Source of the DNA: JAEUMY01 sp033764435
GTDB taxonomy: Bacteria; Pseudomonadota; Gammaproteobacteria; Burkholderiales; Usitatibacteraceae
Assembly: GCA_033764435.1 (NCBI GenBank)
Contig: JANRIX010000012.1
Span: 62,001 to 126,000, forward strand
Direction: 5' to 3'
DNA length: 64,000 nucleotides
Position numbers and translations under genes: made by a program. The notes under the pieces are model-generated. The model saw nothing but the letters and a program-made list of their open reading frames with translations, had not been told where the DNA came from and did no database searches. Positions 1 through 9,039 of this stretch are shown one piece after another. How positions within the stretch are numbered: the stretch's first letter is position 1; every line of letters starts with the position of its first letter.

Positions 1-523
1 CCGCGCCGATGACGATGATCACCGGCCAGCGGGCCATGACCTTGAGAATGATCTGGCTGGAGAAGATGACCAGCGGAATGCTGATGAGCAGACCCAGGAT
101 GAGCAGGGTGAGGCTGCCCTTTGCTGCGCCCGCCACGCCAATGACGTTGTCAAGACTCATGACGACGTCGGCAACCACGATCGTCTTGATGGCGCCCATG
201 AGATTGCTCGCGGGCTTGATGTTCTCGCCTTCGTCCTCGTTGCCGTGATTGAGCAGCTTGATGCCGATCCAGAGAAGCAGGATGGCGCCGACGATGTTGA
301 CCCAGGGCACGGTGAGCAGCGCCGCCGCGAAACTGGTGAGGATCACCCGGATGAGAATGGCCGCACCGGCGCCATAAATGATGGCTTTGCGCTGTTGTTC
401 TACGGGCAGCGAACGGGCAGCAAGCGCGATGACGACGGCGTTGTCGCCCGCCAGAACAATGTCAATGCCGATGATTTGGAGCAGCGCAACCCAGAATGCC
501 GGGTCGGAAATGGTGGGGGTCAT
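1..523 (-). CDS. TerC/YjbE-family integral membrane protein (3' end outside window)
   Basis: The leftward frame from the ATG at 521-523 runs to the window edge without a stop (174 codons visible). The N-terminus reads MTPTISDPAFWVALLQ, followed by the charged membrane motif GIDIVLAGDNAVVIALA and later a second one, VVMSLDNVIGVAG. These paired Asp-Asn motifs inside hydrophobic helices typify the TerC family, whose members are inner-membrane proteins linked to metal-ion (often manganese) handling. At least four hydrophobic segments are visible. The gene is divergent from slt, with about 185 bp between the start codons. Family assignment is firm; the transported ion is inference. Confidence 0.85.
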   Translation of the reverse strand, partial: MTPTISDPAFWVALLQIIGIDIVLAGDNAVVIALAARSLPVEQQRKAIIYGAGAAILIRVILTSFAAALLTVPWVNIVGAILLLWIGIKLLNHGNEDEGENIKPASNLMGAIKTIVVADVVMSLDNVIGVAGAAKGSLTLLILGLLISIPLVIFSSQIILKVMARWPVIIVIGA

Positions 524-708
524 GGTGTGCGGAATCCGTGGTGAGTGACTGGAGCAAGTCCGCCACTATAGAATGGGCGGGCCCTTTCGTCATCCACGCC
601 ATGCGCTTGCAACCTCTCAAACCGGTCCCGGGTCACCGCAGCAATCTCCTCTTGTCTGGTGCTGGTCACGGACTTGTCGGCGCGCTGTGTCGTAACGTTT
701 ATCGTGCT

Positions 709-2751
709 GTGAATCGCGAACTGCATCGTGTTGGGCGCGCCCGCCGCGTTCAGCGTTTTTTTTACGTTGGTCTCATCGCATTTTCCTTGATGACGGGCAA
801 GACTTGTCTTGCGTCAACGGTCGATGAACCGTGGGCGCGGGAGATCAAGTCATTGCGCGAGGCCTGGACGCGACAGGACGCGCGCGGACTGGCCCAGCTG
901 GAGAAATCGGCCGCCAACAACCATGGCGCGCTGGCCGATCATCCGCTGCGAATATTCGCGGAGTACTGGCGGCTGTCGGCACGGCTCGCGGCCCAGCCGG
1001 ACGCGGCCACCGGGCCCGCGTCGGAGGACATCCGCCGCTTCATCGGCAAGAACCCCGAGACCCGCGTGGCTCACACGCTGCGCCGCGAATGGTTGCAGCG
1101 GCTGGGCAAGGCCCGCCAATGGGATGTATTCACCGAGCAGTACGTGAAACACACGGGCGATGAAGGCGACATCGCCTGCTACGCCTGGCAGGAGCGGCTG
1201 GACCGGCAGGACGCCGAGGTCCTGGCCGAGGCGCGCGCGCTGTGGAACAGTGGCCGCACGGCACCCGAGGTCTGCGACCCGCTGTTCCAGGCCGTCCTCG
1301 CCAGTGGCCAGGTGGATACCGAGCGGCAATGGGTGCGGCTCGGCCGGCTGCTGGAGCAGGGGGCGATTGCCGATGTGCGACGCATGCTCAAGCTGCCCGG
1401 CCTGACCATCAGAATCGATGAGCGACGGCTCAGCCAGGCCCACAACGACCCGGGCCGCTTCCTGCAACAGGAAAAGCTCGACCCGCGCCAGCGCGCCAGC
1501 CTCGAATTGTTCATGCACGCGTCGCGGCGCTATGCGCGCCGCGACGCGGCGGATGCGGCAGCGTGGTTTGGCGCGCGTGAAGCCAGCTTCGCCGAGCCGG
1601 GACGCGTACGCACGTGGGCGGAGATTGCAGCTCAGGGCGCGCAGCAGCATGAGCCAAGGGCTGTCGAGTGGTACGCGAAGGCGGCGGGTGCGGCGCTCAC
1701 CGAAGCGCAGTCCGAATGGCGCGTGCGCGCCGCCCTCCGTGCACGCGACTGGAAGGCAACGGAAGCCGCGGTTCTCGCCATGCCGGCGGCGCAGCGCCGG
1801 GACGGTGCATGGCGCTACTGGCTGGCGCGTTCGCTGGCGGAGCAGGATCGACGCGCCGAGGCGGCACCGATTCGCGAAGAGCTGGCGCGCGAGTTCAATT
1901 TCTACGGTCTGCTTGCCGCCGAGGAAATCGGCAAGCTCGCGCTGCCTGCGTTCACCGCCATCGAACCGACGACGCAGGAGCTGGACAGCGTGCGCCAGAT
2001 ACCGGCGCTGCAACGATCTCTGCTCCTCTACAAGGCCGGCCTCACCCAGGAAGGCCTGGGCGAATGGCGCTGGGCGCTGCGCGGCCTCACCGACCGCCAG
2101 TACATTGCCGCCTCCGCACTGGCGGAGGCCGCCGGGATTCCCGATCGCGCGCTCAATGCGGCCGACCGCACGGTCGCGCAGCACGATCTCACCCGCCGCT
2201 TTCCCTTGCCCATCACCGAACAACTGGTGCCGGCCGCGCGCGAGCAGTCGCTCGACCCTGCCTGGGTCTACGGCCTGATCAAGCAGGAAAGCGCATTCCT
2301 GCGGGAAGTCCGCTCGAGCGCGGGCGCCATCGGGCTCATGCAGCTCATGCCAGCCACGGCGCGCTGGGCCGCGACCAAGACCGGGCTGAAGAACTACCAC
2401 ACAGCCAATCTCACCGACCCGGCTCTCAATCTGTCGCTCGGCACCTGGTATCTGCGCCATGTCTATGAGGATCTCAACGATCCGATCTTGGCCACCGCCG
2501 CCTACAACGCCGGCCCCGGCCGCGCGCGCCGCTGGCGGGCGGAAGTGCCGCTGGAAGGCGCCATCTATGCCGAGACCATTCCCTTCAACGAAACCCGCGA
2601 CTACGTGAAGCGCGTCATGGCCAACAAATGGTTCTATGCCGGTCGCCTCGGCGCGCCGAAAGCCAGCTTCAAGAGTATGGTGGGCACCGTGCCCGCGCGC
2701 GGCAACGTCAACATCGTGGCCATCGACGTCACCGAACCGGGCGCAAAATGA
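709..2751 (+). CDS. slt: Soluble lytic murein transglycosylase (Slt70 type)
   Basis: Periplasmic enzyme that cleaves the MurNAc-GlcNAc bond of peptidoglycan with formation of 1,6-anhydroMurNAc. From a GTG at 709 the product has 680 residues. A signal peptide (Arg-rich start, hydrophobic core, TCLA-S cleavage-like site) spans about residues 1-35. A long alpha-helical superhelix follows, and the C-terminal SLT domain carries QESAF (catalytic Glu near residue 527), GAIGLMQLMPATA and AYNAGPGRARRW, in the family order. An in-frame ATG at 601 and another at 496 would lengthen the N-terminus; 709 was chosen because it places the signal peptide at the start, although no strong ribosome-binding site is seen at any candidate. 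One GCGAATATTCGC copy (948-959) encodes RIFA in the helical domain. Confidence 0.9.
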   Translation: MNRELHRVGRARRVQRFFYVGLIAFSLMTGKTCLASTVDEPWAREIKSLREAWTRQDARGLAQLEKSAANNHGALADHPLRIFAEYWRLSARLAAQPDAATGPASEDIRRFIGKNPETRVAHTLRREWLQRLGKARQWDVFTEQYVKHTGDEGDIACYAWQERLDRQDAEVLAEARALWNSGRTAPEVCDPLFQAVLASGQVDTERQWVRLGRLLEQGAIADVRRMLKLPGLTIRIDERRLSQAHNDPGRFLQQEKLDPRQRASLELFMHASRRYARRDAADAAAWFGAREASFAEPGRVRTWAEIAAQGAQQHEPRAVEWYAKAAGAALTEAQSEWRVRAALRARDWKATEAAVLAMPAAQRRDGAWRYWLARSLAEQDRRAEAAPIREELAREFNFYGLLAAEEIGKLALPAFTAIEPTTQELDSVRQIPALQRSLLLYKAGLTQEGLGEWRWALRGLTDRQYIAASALAEAAGIPDRALNAADRTVAQHDLTRRFPLPITEQLVPAAREQSLDPAWVYGLIKQESAFLREVRSSAGAIGLMQLMPATARWAATKTGLKNYHTANLTDPALNLSLGTWYLRHVYEDLNDPILATAAYNAGPGRARRWRAEVPLEGAIYAETIPFNETRDYVKRVMANKWFYAGRLGAPKASFKSMVGTVPARGNVNIVAIDVTEPGAK

Positions 2752-2779
2752 TGCGGGCCATTCCCTGCGGAGAGAGACC

Positions 2780-3760
2780 TTGAAGCGAATCGTGATTCTG
2801 GGCGGCGGCGGGTTCATCGGGTCAGCCGTAGCCGAGAAGCTCGCCGCACGCGGCGACACGTTCATCATCCCGACCCGCGTGCTGGCCCGCGCCAATCATC
2901 TCGCCCTGCTGCCGACGGCCGAGATTCGCGTTGCGAATATTCGCGATGGCGCCACGCTGCGGCGGCTCCTCGCCGGTGCCGATGCGGTGGTCAATCTGGT
3001 GGGCATCCTGCACGGCGAACCCGGCAGCGGCTTCGACGGCGCGCACGTGGACCTGCCGCGTGACGTTGCGAAGGCCTGCGCCGAACTGCGCATCCCGGTG
3101 CTGGTGCACATGAGCGCGCTCAACGCGGACGTGAACGGTCCGAGCGAATACCTGCGTTCCCGCGGCCGCGGCGAAGCGGCGGTGCAGGAGGTGCTGGGGG
3201 CGCTGGCCGGTACCAAGACACGGCTGGCCATCCTGCGCCCCTCGGTGGTGTTCGGGCGGCGCGACAATTTCCTCAACATGCTGGCCGGCCTCGTGCGCAA
3301 ATTTCCGGTCATCCCGCTCGGTTCATCCGGTGCGCAATTCCAGCCAGTGCATGTGGAGGATGTGGCCGATGCCATCGTGCAGTGCATCGACCATCCCGAG
3401 TTGGGCCGCGCGCCGCTGCCGCTCGTCGGGCCGAAGGTGTACACCATGCGCGAGCTGGTGGCTTTTGTCATCCGCACGCTGGGGGTGACGCGCATCGTGG
3501 TGCCGCTGCCGCACGCGCTGGCCATGGTGCAGGCGATGGCGTTCGAATTTCCACCTGGCAAATGGCTGGGTGCCGCGCTGGGCGTGGCGCTCACCCGCGA
3601 CAACGTGCGCTCGATGTCGCTGCCGAATGTGTCCACCGCCTCGCTGCCCGCAGGCTTTCGCTGGCAGCCCGCGGCGCTGGAGCCGATCGCGGCCGAGTAC
3701 CTCTGCCTGCACAGCCACCGCACCCGCCTGCAGGATTTCCGCGAGCGCGCCGGGCGCTAG
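2780..3760 (+). CDS. Complex I NDUFA9-like NAD(P)-binding epimerase
   Basis: Atypical extended short-chain dehydrogenase of 326 residues. The TTG start at 2780 follows a purine-rich GGAGAGAGA stretch and lies 29 bases after the slt stop. The Rossmann motif GGGGFIGSAV is at residues 8-17, and a later stretch around VVNLVGILHG and FQPVHVEDVADAI is typical of the NDUFA9/CC3 branch, which binds NAD(P)H but usually lacks the full catalytic Tyr-x3-Lys set. In eukaryotes the homologue is a complex I accessory subunit; the bacterial role is unknown. Placement directly behind slt suggests co-transcription. The palindrome copy at 2933-2944 encodes ANIR in the segment RVANIRDG. Confidence 0.85.
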   Translation: MKRIVILGGGGFIGSAVAEKLAARGDTFIIPTRVLARANHLALLPTAEIRVANIRDGATLRRLLAGADAVVNLVGILHGEPGSGFDGAHVDLPRDVAKACAELRIPVLVHMSALNADVNGPSEYLRSRGRGEAAVQEVLGALAGTKTRLAILRPSVVFGRRDNFLNMLAGLVRKFPVIPLGSSGAQFQPVHVEDVADAIVQCIDHPELGRAPLPLVGPKVYTMRELVAFVIRTLGVTRIVVPLPHALAMVQAMAFEFPPGKWLGAALGVALTRDNVRSMSLPNVSTASLPAGFRWQPAALEPIAAEYLCLHSHRTRLQDFRERAGR

Positions 3761-3814
3761 GGCCAACCTGCAACGCGGTTCACAAGGCCTGCGAGGAAAT
3801 ATCGCGAGGCCGAC

Positions 3815-3826
3815 GCGAATATTCGC
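3815..3826. repeat. Iterated palindrome GCGAATATTCGC, intergenic
   Basis: Exact copy in the 170-bp gap between the NDUFA9-like gene and the GST gene, about 13 bases upstream of a TACACT sequence (3840-3845) that could be a -10 element. A second copy lies 82 bases further on. Confidence 0.95.
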
Positions 3827-3908
3827 AAGGTCCCGTCGCTACACTTTGCTTCGTGCCGCTGCCGCCGTGACCCCGGCGCTGCAACGGCCCCTCCCCCCAC
3901 CAAGCCAC

Positions 3909-3920
3909 GCGAATATTCGC
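3909..3920. repeat. Iterated palindrome GCGAATATTCGC, intergenic, just before the gst start
   Basis: Exact copy ending 10 bases before the ATG of the GST gene, where a ribosome-binding site would be expected. No clear Shine-Dalgarno sequence is present here, so the palindrome may sit in the translation initiation region. Confidence 0.95.
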
Positions 3921-3930
3921 CCCGACTCCC

Positions 3931-4617
3931 ATGAATCTCGCTCTCGTCATCGGCAACAAGAACTACTCCTCCTGGTCCATGCGCCCGTGGGTGCTGCTGC
4001 GCCAGTTCGACATCCCCTTCACCGAGCGGCTGATCAAGTTCCATAGCGCCGACTGGGATGCGAACATCACCCAGGTGTCGCCCAGCAAGCTCGTGCCGAT
4101 TCTCTGGGAAGACGGACTCGGCACCGGCTTCGCCACCTGGGATTCGCTCGCCATCATGGAGCGCGTGGCCGATCTCTTTCCCGACAAGGCCATCTGGCCG
4201 CGCGATGCCCGCCAGCGTGCCCGCGCCCGCTCGGTCGCTGCGGAAATGCATTCCGGCTTTCGCGCCCTGCGTGGCGCCATGCCGATGAACATTCGCGGCC
4301 GTCATCCCGGCAAGGGGCACACGCCGGATGCGCTGAAGGATGTGGCGCGCGTGCAGTCGCTGTGGAATGAATGTCTCAAGGCCTCGGGCGGGCCGTTCCT
4401 GTTCGGCGACTTCACTGCCGCCGATGCGATGTACGCGCCGGTGGTCACGCGCTTCCAGACCTATGGTGTCGCGCTTGAAGGCGCAGCTCGCGAGTACTCG
4501 CAAGCCATGCTGGCCGCCAAAGGTGTCTCTGACTGGATCAATGACTCGAAGGCCGAGACCGAGTTCGTGGCCGAGGACGAGCCGTACGCTTCGGCACCCA
4601 ACCCAGCGCCTGCCTGA
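3931..4617 (+). CDS. Glutathione S-transferase family protein
   Basis: 228-residue cytosolic protein with a thioredoxin-like N-terminal domain (NKNYSSWSMRPWVLLRQF, where a Ser/Tyr near residue 12-14 should contact glutathione; KLVPILWEDG with the cis-Pro loop; TWDSLAIMERVADL) and an all-helical C-terminal domain (GPFLFGDFTAADAMYAPVVTRF). Glutathione transfer to small electrophiles is the family reaction; the substrate cannot be read from sequence. A palindromic relative of the iterated element, GCGAGTACTCGC, lies at 4490-4501 and encodes part of AREYSQ. It stands alone between two intergenic palindromes upstream and cca downstream. Confidence 0.88.
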   Translation: MNLALVIGNKNYSSWSMRPWVLLRQFDIPFTERLIKFHSADWDANITQVSPSKLVPILWEDGLGTGFATWDSLAIMERVADLFPDKAIWPRDARQRARARSVAAEMHSGFRALRGAMPMNIRGRHPGKGHTPDALKDVARVQSLWNECLKASGGPFLFGDFTAADAMYAPVVTRFQTYGVALEGAAREYSQAMLAAKGVSDWINDSKAETEFVAEDEPYASAPNPAPA

Positions 4618-4647
4618 CCTGCGCTGGCCCCGGTTATCATCGGGGGC

Positions 4648-5850
4648 ATGAAAACCTACGTCGTCGGCGGCGCTGTCCGCGATGCGCTCCTGAATCTGCC
4701 GGTGTCCGACCGCGACCATGTCGTGGTCGGTGCGACGCCGGAGGACATGGTGCGCGCCGGATTCCGGCCCGTCGGCGCCGACTTTCCGGTATTCCTGCAC
4801 CCTGAGACGCACGAGGAATATGCGCTGGCCCGCACCGAGCGCAAGACCGCGCCGGGGTACAAGGGCTTCGTCTTTCACACCTCGCCCGATGTGACGCTGG
4901 AGGAGGATCTCCGCCGCCGCGACCTCACCATCAACGCCATGGCGCGCGACGACGCCACCGGCGCACTCATCGACCCATATGGCGGGCAGCGCGACCTGCA
5001 GGCGAAGGTGCTGCGCCATGTCAGCGAGGCTTTCCGCGAGGACCCGGTGCGCATCCTTCGCATCGCCCGCTTCGCCGCGCGCTTTGCCGCGCAGGGATTC
5101 ACCGTCGCGCCGGAAACGCTTGCGCTGATGCGCGAGATGGTCGCTGCGGGTGAAGTGGATGCGCTGGTGCCGGAGCGGGTGTGGCAGGAGGTTGCGCGCG
5201 GACTGATGGAGCAGCGGCCGTCGCGCATGTTCGCTGTGCTGGACGAATCCGGTGCGCTGGAGCGGCTGCTGCCGGAAGCGCGCGGCAGTGCCCACGCCAT
5301 GGCGACTGTTGATCAGGCGGCAGCTTGCGAATATTCGCAAGCGGTGCGCTACGCAACCCTGTTCCTGCGTGCGGCGGACGAGCGGACGGCAGACCCCAAG
5401 GCGGCCAGCCAGCGGCTCAAGGCGCCAACGGAATGTGCCGATCTGGCCCATCAGATAACGCGCGCCATCGCAACCTTGCGCAGCGCGAACGCGCTCGATG
5501 CGCCGGGCCTGCTGACGCTCTTCGACAACACCGACGCCCTGCGCCGCACGCCCCGCTTCATGGAACTGCTCAACGTGGCCCACGCCGACCATCTTGTACT
5601 GCACGGAAAAGGCGCAGCGTGGACCACGCAGGAATGGCTCATGCAGGCGCTGTATCGTTTGCGATCGATTGATTACGGTGCCATTGCCGCAGGAACCAGC
5701 GCTGCTCCTGCGACTAATCAGAGTCCGGGGGACTCTGATTGGACGCCGCAGGCGGTCCCGAAGGGATCACCGAGCCGCCCTGGGCGGATCGGGGACAATA
5801 TTCGCAAGGCCAAACTGGCCGCACTTGAACAATTTCTTGAGGAGAACTGA
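4648..5850 (+). CDS. cca: CCA tRNA nucleotidyltransferase with degenerate HD region
   Basis: Class II nucleotidyltransferase (400 residues) that builds or repairs the 3'-CCA end of tRNA. The head is intact: VGGAVRDALL, the metal-binding DRD near residue 26, HEEYALARTERK, and RRRDLTINAMA. Family members with a C-terminal HD phosphohydrolase carry HPEIDTG, HDLGK and HHGHG segments. Here the matching region reads SAHAMATVDQAAACEYSQAV then LFLRAADE, so the histidines and aspartates of the metal site are missing. A 20-bp perfect palindrome (5323-5342) lies exactly in that region. Near the C-terminus, residues about 350-385 are low-complexity and encoded by consecutive inverted repeats (5689-5740). 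Nucleotidyl transfer should persist; the phosphatase activity should be lost. Confidence 0.9.
   Translation: MKTYVVGGAVRDALLNLPVSDRDHVVVGATPEDMVRAGFRPVGADFPVFLHPETHEEYALARTERKTAPGYKGFVFHTSPDVTLEEDLRRRDLTINAMARDDATGALIDPYGGQRDLQAKVLRHVSEAFREDPVRILRIARFAARFAAQGFTVAPETLALMREMVAAGEVDALVPERVWQEVARGLMEQRPSRMFAVLDESGALERLLPEARGSAHAMATVDQAAACEYSQAVRYATLFLRAADERTADPKAASQRLKAPTECADLAHQITRAIATLRSANALDAPGLLTLFDNTDALRRTPRFMELLNVAHADHLVLHGKGAAWTTQEWLMQALYRLRSIDYGAIAAGTSAAPATNQSPGDSDWTPQAVPKGSPSRPGRIGDNIRKAKLAALEQFLEEN
5323..5342. repeat. Extended 20-bp palindrome containing GCGAATATTCGC, inside cca
   Basis: The 12-bp core (5327-5338) is flanked by four more complementary bases on each side (GCTT and AAGC), giving a perfect 20-bp palindrome. 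It encodes ACEYSQA in the part of cca that replaces the HD metal site. Confidence 0.95.
5689..5740. repeat. Tandem inverted repeats (REP-like) inside cca 3' end
   Basis: Two hairpins follow one another: GCAGGA/TCCTGC (5689-5711), then AATCAGAGTC at 5716-5725 and its perfect complement GACTCTGATT at 5731-5740 with a 5-base loop. They fall in a low-complexity stretch of CCA that interrupts the usual C-terminus while keeping the frame open. A small repetitive element inserted in frame would explain this. Confidence 0.6.
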
Positions 5851-5851
5851 C

Positions 5852-6832
5852 ATGCCTACGACAACACATGCCATTCGCATCCACTCTGTCGGCGGTCCCG
5901 AAGTCATGAAGTGGGAGCCGGTTGAAGTCGGCAACCCCGGCCCGGGCGAGCTGCGCGTGAAGCACACCGCCGTCGGTCTCAACTACATCGACACCTATCA
6001 CCGTACCGGCGCATATCCCATTCCGCTCCCCTTCACGCTGGGCATGGAAGGTGCGGGCGTGGTGGAGGCAGTCGGCGCCAACGTCACCGGCTTTTCCGTG
6101 GGTGATCGCGTGGCCTACGCCAACCCCATCGGCTCGTACTGCGAAGTGCGCCTCATGCCCGCCGAGCGCGCGGTGAAGATTCCCGGCGGCGTCACCGATC
6201 AGCAGGCTGCATCCATGATGCTGAAAGGCATGACCGCGCAGTACCTCCTGAAGCGCACCTGCCCCGTGCAACCCGGTGACACCATCCTCGTGCATGCCGC
6301 AGCAGGCGGCGTGGGCCTCATCCTCTGCCAGTGGGGTCGGCATCTCGGCGCGACGGTCATCGGCACCGTGGGCGACGAGGCCAAGGCGGAACTGGCGAAA
6401 GCGCATGGCGCGCATCACACCATCCTCTATCGCAAGGAGGACTGGGTCGCCAAGGTCAGCGAAATCACTGGCGGCAAGAAGTGCCGTGTGGTGTACGACG
6501 GCGTGGGCAAGGACACGTTCTTGAAGTCGCTGGATTGCCTGCAGCCGTTCGGCCTCTGCGCACTGTACGGCGCCGCGTCCGGCAAACCCGATCCGCTGGA
6601 CACCGGCATCCTCGCTGGCAAGGGCTCGCTCTATGTCACCCGGCCCACGCTGTTCACCTACACCGCTTCACGCGACGATCTGGTGAAGAGTGCCAATGAC
6701 CTCTTCGACGTGGTGAGCCGTGGCATCGTGAAAATCAACGTGAACCAGACCTATGCGCTGAAAGACGCGGCGCAGGCGCATGCGGATCTGGAGAGCCGGA
6801 AGACCACGGGCTCGACGGTGTTTACTGTCTGA
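5852..6832 (+). CDS. qor: NADPH:quinone oxidoreductase (zinc-free MDR family)
   Basis: 326-residue medium-chain dehydrogenase/reductase that transfers hydride from NADPH to quinones or enones. The ATG at 5852 sits one base past the cca stop and follows GAGGAGAA, so the two genes are probably co-transcribed. The GroES-like N-terminal half has GLNYIDTYHRTGAYP and LPFTLGMEGAGVVEAVG; the Rossmann half has HAAAGGVGLILCQWGR. The structural-zinc cysteines and catalytic Cys/His ligands of alcohol dehydrogenases are absent, which places it with the quinone oxidoreductases. Length is normal for the family. No iterated palindrome occurs inside it. Confidence 0.92.
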   Translation: MPTTTHAIRIHSVGGPEVMKWEPVEVGNPGPGELRVKHTAVGLNYIDTYHRTGAYPIPLPFTLGMEGAGVVEAVGANVTGFSVGDRVAYANPIGSYCEVRLMPAERAVKIPGGVTDQQAASMMLKGMTAQYLLKRTCPVQPGDTILVHAAAGGVGLILCQWGRHLGATVIGTVGDEAKAELAKAHGAHHTILYRKEDWVAKVSEITGGKKCRVVYDGVGKDTFLKSLDCLQPFGLCALYGAASGKPDPLDTGILAGKGSLYVTRPTLFTYTASRDDLVKSANDLFDVVSRGIVKINVNQTYALKDAAQAHADLESRKTTGSTVFTV

Positions 6833-6836
6833 GGCT

Positions 6837-6871
6837 CGATGTGTGCCGGACATTGCGTCCGGCACACATCG
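6837..6871. terminator. Bidirectional hairpin between convergent genes
   Basis: A perfect 14-bp stem, CGATGTGTGCCGGA with its complement, around a 7-base loop lies 4 bases after the qor stop and 3 bases before the stop of the opposing lipoprotein gene. There is no good U-tract on either side, so it is best read as a shared transcription-end hairpin. Confidence 0.65.
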
Positions 6872-6874
6872 ATT

Positions 6875-7351
6875 TCAGCGGGAATCGTTGCGCGAATCAT
6901 CCAGCCGGCGGGCGCTCTTGCCCACGACCTCGCCGGCCGCATTGAACATCACCGAAAACTCCACGCGATAGCCCCAGGTATCGCGGTAGAGATAATCCCA
7001 GGCAGTCTGCTGCAGTCGCTCGAACGGCATCTTGCGCCAGGGCGGCCCGATGGTGGCACGCACCGCCTCCTCGCTGATGCCGTTCTGGATGCGGTGGAAG
7101 TTCTCGTCAGTCAGCACCTGTGACACATAGAGCAGCTTGCCTTTGCTATCGAACCGCACCAGCGTCGTGGTCAATCCCAGCGGCGAGGTCGGATACTCCC
7201 AGCTACTGCTGCCATCCTTCAGTTTGTAAATCTCTTTCGGGCTGCCCAGTGCAGCGGTGACATCGCCGGGCGTGGCATCACTGCGAATATTCGCAGCGCA
7301 GCCTGCGAACAGTACAACCGATACCGCACTTGCGAATATTCGCCTCACCAT
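6875..7351 (-). CDS. BamE/SmpA-like outer-membrane lipoprotein
   Basis: 158-residue predicted lipoprotein. The start ATG (7349-7351) overlaps the pntB end region as TGAAATG and follows GGAGGGG, so translation is coupled to the transhydrogenase operon. The signal peptide MVRRIFASAVSVVLFAGC ends in a lipobox with Cys18. The mature part (GDVTAALGSPKEIYKLKDG, WEYPTSPLG, then NGISEEAVRATIGPPW) has the repeated 'turning-point' pattern of SmpA/OmlA (BamE-like) domains, apparently twice. Two iterated palindromes lie within 61 bp and encode RIFA before and ANIR after the lipobox. Function beyond an envelope role is not known. Confidence 0.7.
   Translation of the reverse strand: MVRRIFASAVSVVLFAGCAANIRSDATPGDVTAALGSPKEIYKLKDGSSSWEYPTSPLGLTTTLVRFDSKGKLLYVSQVLTDENFHRIQNGISEEAVRATIGPPWRKMPFERLQQTAWDYLYRDTWGYRVEFSVMFNAAGEVVGKSARRLDDSRNDSR
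7283..7343. repeat. Two GCGAATATTCGC copies flanking a lipobox
   Basis: Exact copies at 7283-7294 and 7332-7343, 37 bp apart, bracket the codons for the hydrophobic core and lipobox of the lipoprotein signal peptide. They are in different reading frames (ANIR and RIFA). Confidence 0.95.
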
Positions 7352-7352
7352 T

Positions 7353-8722
<1,370 letters not shown>

Positions 8723-8726
<4 letters not shown>

Positions 8727-9037
8727 GCGCCGTCCTTTTTCTCTGCGTTTTTCTTTTTGTCGGTCTTGAACATCGCCAGCATGCGCTCGGTCACGATGTA
8801 GCCGCCGGCCGCGTTGGCGGCACCGAGGAACACCGCGAAGAAGCCAATGGCGAGCTGCACCGGATCATCGGGATTGGCCTTGCCCAGCGCCACCATCGCG
8901 CCCACCAGCACCACGCCGTGCACGAAGTTCGAGCCGGACATGAGCGGCGTGTGCAGGATGACCGGCACGCGCGAAATGACCTCGTAGCCGGTGAAGGCCG
9001 CGAGCATGAAGATGTACAGCCAGATGAAATCACCCAT
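8723..9037 (-). CDS. pntAB: NAD(P) transhydrogenase subunit alpha part 2 (membrane)
   Basis: 104-residue protein equal to the membrane-spanning C-terminal part of E. coli PntA. It has three hydrophobic segments (FIWLYIFMLAAFTGYEVI, FVHGVVLVGAMVALG and LAIGFFAVFLGAANAAGGYIV) and a lysine-rich tail. In many bacteria alpha is split into a soluble NAD-binding part and this short membrane part, as here. The ATG overlaps neither neighbour upstream but is only 2 bases after the pntAA stop; the stop overlaps the pntB start. Confidence 0.95.
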
Positions 9038-9039
9038 GG

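Noticed and set aside
850..2895. Long leftward open frame (681 codons) opposite slt
   Set aside because: Mirror frame of a high-GC gene. It has no family motifs, while slt on the other strand has complete catalytic motifs.
3757..5604. Leftward open frame of 615 codons over gst and cca
   Set aside because: Covers two clear genes on the opposite strand; composition (His/Arg-rich) is that of a shadow frame.
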